A stretch of 64,000 nucleotides of DNA from Novosphingobium capsulatum NBRC 12533 (GTDB taxonomy: Bacteria > Pseudomonadota > Alphaproteobacteria > Sphingomonadales > Sphingomonadaceae): positions 1-64,000 of the forward strand of contig NZ_BCYV01000022.1 of NCBI RefSeq assembly GCF_001598375.1, in the 5' to 3' direction. How positions within the stretch are numbered: the first letter of the stretch is position 1; each line of letters opens with the position of its first letter. Both the position numbers and the translations under genes were made by a program. Shown in pieces: positions 58,723-64,000 of the stretch. Below the pieces are notes generated by a model, which was not told the origin of the DNA, ran no database searches, and saw nothing but the letters and a program-made list of their open reading frames with translations.

Positions 58723-60555
58723 ATGGGCGGGCATCTCCCGTTTCTGAAAGCCGCCGCCTTGACCAAGCCGCTTTTCCCTTTGTTTCCGCGCATTACCCTG
58801 CGTGGCGCGATCCTCTCCTCGTTCCTGGCCCTCGCGGCCTGTGCTGGCCAGCCAACCCGCGTGGTGCAGGCTCCGGCCGCTGCACCCGCCCCGCACCTGG
58901 TCACCGTCGGCATTGCCGCGTTCAACGATTTTCACGGCCAACTCGAACCGCCCCACCAATCGGTGCTGGTGCCCGATGACCATGGCGGCACGGCCCAGGT
59001 TCCCGCCGGCGGCGCGGCGTGGCTGGCCAGCGCGGTCGACAGCGTGCGCAATCGCTATCCCAACCATCTCACGCTCTCGGCCGGTGACATGATCAGCGCC
59101 AGCCAGGTGGCCTCCTCGCTCTATCTCGACGAGCCGTCGATCGGGGTGATGAATCGCATCGGGGTGGATTTCAACGCCGTCGGCAACCACGAATTCGACC
59201 GCGGCCGCGATGAACTGCTGCGCATGCAGAATGGCGGCTGCACCCAGTTCACCGCGCACAAGCCGTGCCAGCTCGAACGCTTTCCCGGCGCCAGCTTCCG
59301 CTATCTCGCCGCCAGCACGGTGGACAAGGATGGGCACACCCTGTTCCCCGCCACCGGCCTCAAGACGTTTGGCAGCGGCGCCGACAAGGTGACCGTGGGC
59401 GTGATCGGCCTTACCACGCGCACCACGCCCACGCTGGTCAATCCCGCCGGTATCGCCGGGCTGACGTTCGAGGACGAGGCCGCCACGATCAATGCCCAGG
59501 TTCCCCGGCTCAAGGCCGCCGGCGCCGATGCTATCGTCGTGCTGATCCACGAAGGCGGCAAGCAGCAGGGCAGCCCCGATCCGCAGGGCTGCAACGGCAT
59601 GTCGGGCGCGATCCTCGATATCATCAAGCGGCTGAACCCGGGCGTGGACCTTGTCATTTCGGGCCACACCCATGCCGCCTATATCTGCCAGATGCCGGCG
59701 CCCGGCGCCGCGCATCCGCTGCTGCTGACCAGCGCGGGCCTCTATGGCGAAATGGTCACCGACATTGCCCTGCAGATCGATCCTGCCAAGCACACGGTCA
59801 CGGCGGTCCAGGCGCACAACGTCATTGTCCAGTCCGATCCCTATCAGTCCGCCACGCGGCTGGTGAGCCACGATGATCGCTTCCCGGTCTTTGCCCCGCG
59901 CCCTGATATCGCCGGCTATGTCCAGCGCTATGTCGATGCGGCCAAGGTCTATGCCGCCAAGCCGGTGGGCCACCTGTCCGGCCCGGCCCAGCGCGGCGAG
60001 AACGGCGCGGTGACCACCGGGGGCACGCTGGGCAATCTCATCGCGGATTCGCAACTGGCCGCAACCCGCAGCGCCGGCGCGCAGCTCGCACTGATGAACC
60101 CATTCGGCATCCGCACCAGCCTGGTGCCCGCCGCCGATGGTACGGTGACGTTCGGCGATATCTACCGCGTCCAGCCCTTCGGCAACACGCTGGTGACCGA
60201 AACGCTCACTGGTGCACAACTAAAGGCCGTGCTGGAGCAGGGGGTTGACGAACAAGGGCCCAAGCAGGGCCTCGCCGTATCGGCCAACGTGCGCTTTGCC
60301 ATCGACCTGGCCCGCCCCGTCGGCGCGCGCGTGGTGGGCCTGACGGTCAACGGAAAGCCGGTCGCGCCTGCCGCCACCTACCGCGTGACGGTCAACAACT
60401 TCCTCGCGCTGGGGGGCGATACCTTCACCGACCTGGCCGACAAGCCCGACGCGGTAACCGGCATGACCGATCTTGACGCGCTGCAGGCCTGGATCGCCGC
60501 CGTCCCGGTGCGCCAGGTTCCGTCAGAGGATCGCGTCACTCTGGTTGCACACTAA
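58723..60555 (+). CDS. 5'-nucleotidase/UDP-sugar hydrolase-like lipoprotein
   Basis: The 610-residue protein is a lipoprotein (lipobox ALAAC) with a metallophosphatase domain (about 60-340; AFNDFHGQLEP, LSAGDMISASQ, AVGNHEFDRG, VLIHEGGKQQ and VISGHTHAAYIC) and a C-terminal 5'-nucleotidase domain (about 400-570; the TTGGTLGNLIADSQLAA and NPFGIRTSLV patches). It releases nucleosides and phosphate from nucleotides in the periplasm, following the secreted nuclease gene. The start at 58723 is likely, but a TTG at 58759 is a possible alternative. Confidence 0.84.
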   Translation: MGGHLPFLKAAALTKPLFPLFPRITLRGAILSSFLALAACAGQPTRVVQAPAAAPAPHLVTVGIAAFNDFHGQLEPPHQSVLVPDDHGGTAQVPAGGAAWLASAVDSVRNRYPNHLTLSAGDMISASQVASSLYLDEPSIGVMNRIGVDFNAVGNHEFDRGRDELLRMQNGGCTQFTAHKPCQLERFPGASFRYLAASTVDKDGHTLFPATGLKTFGSGADKVTVGVIGLTTRTTPTLVNPAGIAGLTFEDEAATINAQVPRLKAAGADAIVVLIHEGGKQQGSPDPQGCNGMSGAILDIIKRLNPGVDLVISGHTHAAYICQMPAPGAAHPLLLTSAGLYGEMVTDIALQIDPAKHTVTAVQAHNVIVQSDPYQSATRLVSHDDRFPVFAPRPDIAGYVQRYVDAAKVYAAKPVGHLSGPAQRGENGAVTTGGTLGNLIADSQLAATRSAGAQLALMNPFGIRTSLVPAADGTVTFGDIYRVQPFGNTLVTETLTGAQLKAVLEQGVDEQGPKQGLAVSANVRFAIDLARPVGARVVGLTVNGKPVAPAATYRVTVNNFLALGGDTFTDLADKPDAVTGMTDLDALQAWIAAVPVRQVPSEDRVTLVAH

Positions 60556-60625
60556 TTACCTGCCCACTCACTGGTTGCAGCGCCGTCGCCACAGTCCTAG
60601 GCAAATGCCAAGGGAGACACGGGCG

Positions 60626-61036
60626 ATGGCGCTGCTGGATAATCCGAAATTCCGCTGGATCTTGCGTTGCGGGTGGAAAGGGCTGTGCCCGCGCTGCGGC
60701 AAGGCCAGCATGTTCGATGGCTGGCTCAAGCTGGCACAGCGCTGCCCGGCCTGCGACCTAGACCTCAGCTTTGCCCGGGCGGACGATGGGCCGGCGTTCT
60801 TCGCCCTGTGCCTCACCGCCTTTCCCCTCACCTTCTTCGCGGTCTGGCTCGAAGTGGCGTTCAGCCCGCCCTGGTGGGTCCACCTGCTCACCTCGGTGCC
60901 GATCCTGGCGGTTGGCTGCCTTGGCTCGCTGCGCCCGTTCAAGGGCTGGCTGGTCGCCTCGCAATACGTGAACAAGGCCACCGAGGCCGGCACCGAAGGC
61001 CTGTGGGCCCGCATGGAAAAGCGCGAAGAGCCCTAA
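60626..61036 (+). CDS. DUF983 domain membrane protein
   Basis: The 136-residue protein has a zinc-ribbon-like N-terminus with two CxxC motifs (CPRCGKASMF and CPACDLDLSF) and two membrane segments (about 60-80 and 85-103). DUF983 proteins are widespread in alphaproteobacteria and often lie near cytochrome oxidase genes; here a small cytochrome c gene is convergent. AGGGAG precedes the ATG at 60626 (10 nt). Its stop overlaps the stop of the cytochrome gene on the other strand (CTAA). Confidence 0.83.
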   Translation: MALLDNPKFRWILRCGWKGLCPRCGKASMFDGWLKLAQRCPACDLDLSFARADDGPAFFALCLTAFPLTFFAVWLEVAFSPPWWVHLLTSVPILAVGCLGSLRPFKGWLVASQYVNKATEAGTEGLWARMEKREEP

Positions 61037-61386
61037 GCGCCTGGGCGTTGCGCCGGCTGGCTCGGCCGGCTGGCGCTGGCCTTTGCATCGGGCACGCGAC
61101 ACGCCGTGCAGCGCCGCCAGCACACCAGCCCGGGCATCATGTCACGCGGCGCCTTGCCCGGTTCGGGATAGAGCCCGGCCATGATCTCGGGCGCAATGCC
61201 CTCGGGCGCGGCGCGGTTGTGGCACATCAGGCAATTGCGCCGAAAGCGCTCACGCGTCAGCCCGGAATGGTCTTCTGCCACCTGTGCTGTCGATGGCGCC
61301 GGTGCGGCTTGCTGTGCCCTCGCCACGCCGCCCGCCAGAACCAGAGCCACCATACCCGCGCCAAGCCACCATCGCCGCCGCATCAT
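61033..61386 (-). CDS. Small secreted c-type cytochrome with extra cysteines
   Basis: The 117-residue protein has a signal peptide (ending GGVARA) and one CxxCH heme-c motif (NCLMCHNRAAPEG), so it is exported and should receive heme in the periplasm. A later segment CWRRCTACRVP has three cysteines with a CxxC not followed by His. It has no obvious Met sixth ligand beyond the MM in RDMMPG. A GTG at 61398 is also in frame, but GAAGGGGG lies 5 nt before the ATG at 61386. Partner and role are unknown. Confidence 0.72.
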   Translation of the reverse strand: MMRRRWWLGAGMVALVLAGGVARAQQAAPAPSTAQVAEDHSGLTRERFRRNCLMCHNRAAPEGIAPEIMAGLYPEPGKAPRDMMPGLVCWRRCTACRVPDAKASASRPSQPAQRPGA

Positions 61387-61472
61387 CGCCCCCTTCACCC
61401 GGCCCCCACGCCGTTCACGTTGGCGATCCTTTCATCACAGGCCTGGGCAATCAAGAACTGCGTGTCGCAGGC

Positions 61473-62156
61473 TCAGCCCTGGCGATAATCCGCCACGATC
61501 ATGCCGGCCTGCGCCAGTTCGGCCTCATGGCTTTCCTCGCGCCAGGTTTCGGCCAGGGCCTGCCGTTCCCAATCCAGCATCGCCGGGTGGGCCAGGATAT
61601 GGTCCACCCAGGCCTGCCCGCGTCCCACGTCCAGGCCATAGGTGCGGATGCGGAACGCCACGGGGGCAAAGAACGCGTCTATCGCGCTGAACGCAGGCCC
61701 CGCCAGCCACGGGCCACCGAAACGATCGAGTCCTTCCTCGAACAATGCGCGCACGCGGGCCACGTCGCGCACCAGTTCGGCCCGCATCGGCACCGGGCGC
61801 ACCCGCACGCCCACGTTCATCGTGCAATCGTTGCGCAAGGCGGCAAAGCCGCCGTGCATTTCGCAGACCGCGCTTTGCGCAAAAGCGCGCGCGGCTCCCG
61901 CCTCGGGCCAGACACCGCCATGGCGATCGGCAAGATAGAGCGCGATGCCCAGCGAATCCCACACCGTGGCTTCCCCATCGATCAGCACCGGCACCTGCCC
62001 AGTGGGCGAAAAAGCGCGAAATTCCTCGTAGTTCACCGGCTTGGCAAACGGCTCGATCCGGTCGGCAAACGCCACGCCCAGCGCCTTCATCAGCAGCCAG
62101 GGCCGCAACGACCAGCTGGAATAGTTTCGGTTGGCGGTGATCAGGGTATAGGTCAT
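61473..62156 (-). CDS. Glutathione S-transferase family protein
   Basis: The 227-residue protein has the GST N-terminal thioredoxin-like domain (NYSSWSLRPWLLMKALGV, TGQVPVLIDGEATVWDSLGI with the conserved cis-proline and ExS/WDS site) and an all-helical C-terminal domain (about 90-215). It may detoxify electrophiles or cleave ether bonds, as several sphingomonad GSTs do; the exact reaction is not known. The start at 62156 was chosen because the upstream in-frame ATG adds a short basic leader. Confidence 0.84.
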   Translation of the reverse strand: MTYTLITANRNYSSWSLRPWLLMKALGVAFADRIEPFAKPVNYEEFRAFSPTGQVPVLIDGEATVWDSLGIALYLADRHGGVWPEAGAARAFAQSAVCEMHGGFAALRNDCTMNVGVRVRPVPMRAELVRDVARVRALFEEGLDRFGGPWLAGPAFSAIDAFFAPVAFRIRTYGLDVGRGQAWVDHILAHPAMLDWERQALAETWREESHEAELAQAGMIVADYRQG

Positions 62157-62262
62157 GGCCGGCGCCCCTTTTCGCAGGAAATCCACGCCGGTTGATTCAG
62201 GTCATGGCGCTGCGGCTTCCCGGTGCCACACTGCGGGCATCGTTGGAAGAAGGAGGATCCCC

Positions 62263-63042
62263 ATGCGCTCCATTCTCTGCCCGGTCGACGGCGCCAAGAC
62301 GCTCGATGACCGCCTCGAAACCGCTCTGGCCCTGGCCCGCGTCACCAACGGCCATGTCTGCGTACAGATCGCCAGCCCCTTTGCCGAAATGGCAGTGTGG
62401 GAGCCGTTCGGCGGCGCGGCGCTCACAGCCGAAGTGATCGCCCAGGTGCGCGAGGAAGACCGCGCCCTGGCCGAGAAGGTCGATGCCCGCCTGGCCCCGC
62501 AAGACGTGCCATTCGATGTGATGGAAACCGCGCAGGCGCCGATCCCCGCCGCCTATGCCAGTGCCCGCTTTGCCGATGTGGTCGTCACCAGCCTGGCCGA
62601 TCCGCTGGTGGAGGAACTCGTGCTCGGCGTGCGCAGCCCGGTGCTCGCCGTGCCCAAGGGGGCGCCGCTGGTCGATTTCACCGGCCCGGCCATGATCGCC
62701 TGGGATGGCGGGATCGAGGCCGCGCACGCCATGCGCGCCGCCTTGCCGCTGCTCACCCGCGCCAGCGCCGTCCATATCGTGGCGGTCGAGGAAAAGCCCG
62801 ACGCGCTTCCGGCGCTCGATGCAGCAGCCTACCTGTCGCGCCACGGCATTCATGCCGAAACCCATGCAATCCAGGCCGCCGGGCCGATCGCCGCCACGCT
62901 GGTCGATACCGCGCGGCGGTTGGGTGCGGGGCTGATTGTCATGGGCCTGTTCGGCCGCAGCCGGCTGCGCGAATTGCTGCTCGGCGGCGTGTCGCGCGCC
63001 ATGCTCGACAATTCCACCGTGCCGCTGTTGCTGGCGCACTAA
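62263..63042 (+). CDS. Tandem universal stress protein (UspA family)
   Basis: The 259-residue protein has two Usp domains. Domain 1 is about 1-135 and domain 2 about 140-259. The C-terminal domain keeps the ATP-binding pattern G-x2-G-x9-G-S/T (MGLFGRSRLRELLLGGVSRA), while the first domain ends differently (SVVTSLADPLVEELVLGV-like). Such tandem Usp proteins are common in stress responses. GAAGGAGGAT is a strong ribosome-binding site before the ATG at 62263. The gene is monocistronic, and no EcfG promoter was seen upstream. Confidence 0.84.
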   Translation: MRSILCPVDGAKTLDDRLETALALARVTNGHVCVQIASPFAEMAVWEPFGGAALTAEVIAQVREEDRALAEKVDARLAPQDVPFDVMETAQAPIPAAYASARFADVVVTSLADPLVEELVLGVRSPVLAVPKGAPLVDFTGPAMIAWDGGIEAAHAMRAALPLLTRASAVHIVAVEEKPDALPALDAAAYLSRHGIHAETHAIQAAGPIAATLVDTARRLGAGLIVMGLFGRSRLRELLLGGVSRAMLDNSTVPLLLAH

Positions 63043-63143
63043 GGCAAACATTGTTTGCGGCCGGGCACTTGCCCGTTCGCGCCGCTCTGGCATGATCACA
63101 CCCAAGGTGGTGGCACAGGGGCTGCCGCCAACCTTGGGAGTTC

Positions 63144-63917
63144 ATGCCGATGCGCCGCCACCGTTTTCTCGCCTCACTCGCCCTGGGCATTGCCCTCGCC
63201 GGTTCCGGGGCGCACGCCACTCCCGTGCCGGCAACCGCCGCGACGATCACCAAGGCGCTGGCCGATCCGGCGCGCAGCGCGGCCAACCATGCCCTCGATG
63301 AAAGCCGCAAGCCGGCCGAAGTGCTTGCCTTTGCCGGGTTCAAGCCCGGCCAGGTCGTGGCCGATTGGGGCGCCGGCGGCGGGTATTATTCCGAACTGAT
63401 CGCCGATGTCGTCGGCCCCAAGGGTCGTGTCTATGCCCTGGCCAATCCCGCCTATCTCAAGCCCGGCACGCTCGACGCCGTGGCCAAGGCGCATGCCAAT
63501 GTGCTGATGCTCGTTACCCCGCCTGCCGCGATGACACTCGCGCCGGGCAGCCTCGACGCGATTTTCGCCCACCTCGAATTTCACGATCTCTATCTGCCGG
63601 CGGCGCATGGCAGTGCCACGCCCGCCCGCCCGGTGGCCGCCACGCTGGCCAACTGGTTTGCCGCGCTGCGTCCCGGTGGCACCGTGGTGATCGTCGATCA
63701 CGTCGGCATGGCTGGCGCCCCCGCCACCGTTGCCGATACGCTCCACCGCATCGATCCTGCCCAGGTCAAGGCCGACATGCTTGCCGCCGGCTTTGTGCTG
63801 GATGGTGAGAGCAGCGTATTGCAGCGCAACGACGATCCGCACACTGCAATCGTTTTCGATCCAGCGTTGCGCGGAAAGACCGATCGCTTTGCCCTGCGCT
63901 TTCGCCGGCCTGCCTGA
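63144..63917 (+). CDS. Exported class I SAM-dependent methyltransferase-like protein
   Basis: The 257-residue protein has a signal peptide (RRHRFLASLALGIALAGSGA, cleavage near AHA) and then a Rossmann methyltransferase core: VVADWGAGGGYYSELIADVV (motif I), and later AHLEFHDLYLP and the LRPGGTVVIVDHVG strand. Because S-adenosylmethionine is cytoplasmic, an exported methyltransferase is unusual; homologues annotated as methyltransferases with signal peptides are known in several proteobacteria, without proven activity. ATG at 63144 or 63150 (GGGAG 3 or 9 nt upstream) is the start. It lies 101 bp after the UspA gene. Confidence 0.78.
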   Translation: MPMRRHRFLASLALGIALAGSGAHATPVPATAATITKALADPARSAANHALDESRKPAEVLAFAGFKPGQVVADWGAGGGYYSELIADVVGPKGRVYALANPAYLKPGTLDAVAKAHANVLMLVTPPAAMTLAPGSLDAIFAHLEFHDLYLPAAHGSATPARPVAATLANWFAALRPGGTVVIVDHVGMAGAPATVADTLHRIDPAQVKADMLAAGFVLDGESSVLQRNDDPHTAIVFDPALRGKTDRFALRFRRPA

Positions 63918-64000
63918 CATTCGACAGACAGTTGCGCAAAACGCAATTTATATTTCATCTTTCGCATTTGCACAAAACATGGATGCAAGGCATACAAATC

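Noticed and set aside
1..64000. CRISPR array, tRNA or rRNA genes
   Set aside because: No regularly spaced identical repeats and no tRNA/rRNA-like segments were recognised by eye; the only periodic array is the 35-nt unit near dnaA, which is degenerate and lacks spacers.

Overview
This 64 kb window is high-GC chromosomal DNA, almost certainly from an alphaproteobacterium of the order Sphingomonadales (Novosphingobium/Sphingomonas-like). This is inferred from gene families typical of that group (TorF-type putative porin, UrcA family, DUF6491, a large TonB-dependent receptor, Tim44-like protein) and from gene order such as dnaA-rpsT, secB-murJ-trpS and hflK-hflC-degP. It also rests on a perfect match to the alphaproteobacterial general-stress (EcfG) promoter consensus upstream of degP. 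No tRNA, rRNA, insertion sequence or CRISPR array was seen.

1-10,302 is the right end of a short-tailed (podovirus-type) prophage, all on the + strand and tightly packed with start/stop overlaps. It holds the end of the major capsid gene, a Bbp16-like capsid cement protein, a second capsid-decoration-like protein, a gp11-like adaptor, a nozzle protein split into two coupled genes, and gp13-like and gp14-like proteins. A beta-helix tail spike follows, then a lysis cassette: a coiled-coil membrane protein, GH19 endolysin, holin, Rz, and an Rz1 lipoprotein nested in another frame of Rz. Integrase, terminase, portal and replication genes lie outside the window, and the last phage gene ends 13 bp from the 3' end of a chromosomal glyoxalase-like gene.

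10,316-31,250 is chromosomal: glyoxalase-like protein, short-chain dehydrogenase, MtgA, TonB receptor, metallophosphatase, TorF porin, a three-gene RND efflux operon, a dicarboxylate/amino-acid symporter, a DUF6491 lipoprotein, nth-dapB, a LysR regulator divergent from an alcohol dehydrogenase (with a palindromic operator candidate between them), a sirtuin and a MoeB/ThiF-like enzyme.

31,200-44,200 is the dnaA neighbourhood. About 35-nt repeats carrying degenerate DnaA-box-like 9-mers lie downstream of dnaA, and a 0.7 kb mostly non-coding AT-rich gap separates dnaA from rpsT. A minus-strand group follows: a P450-fold protein that has lost its heme-ligand cysteine, ferrochelatase (hemH), a lone molybdenum-hydroxylase large subunit, and the Fe-S carrier Mrp. 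hflK-hflC-degP (membrane protein quality control) runs on the + strand.

44,200-64,000 carries cell-envelope and housekeeping genes: PBP1A, msrB, an HxlR regulator, a UrcA protein, a diacylglycerol-kinase-like protein, a metallophosphatase, a DUF4136 lipoprotein, the secB-murJ-trpS operon diverging from a timA-like/mltA/smr operon, a secreted nuclease, a 5'-nucleotidase lipoprotein, DUF983, an odd small cytochrome c, a glutathione transferase, a tandem UspA protein and an exported SAM-methyltransferase-like protein.

The least explained items are the cysteine-less P450 homologue beside hemH with a partnerless molybdenum hydroxylase, the repeat array after dnaA, and the split phage nozzle.
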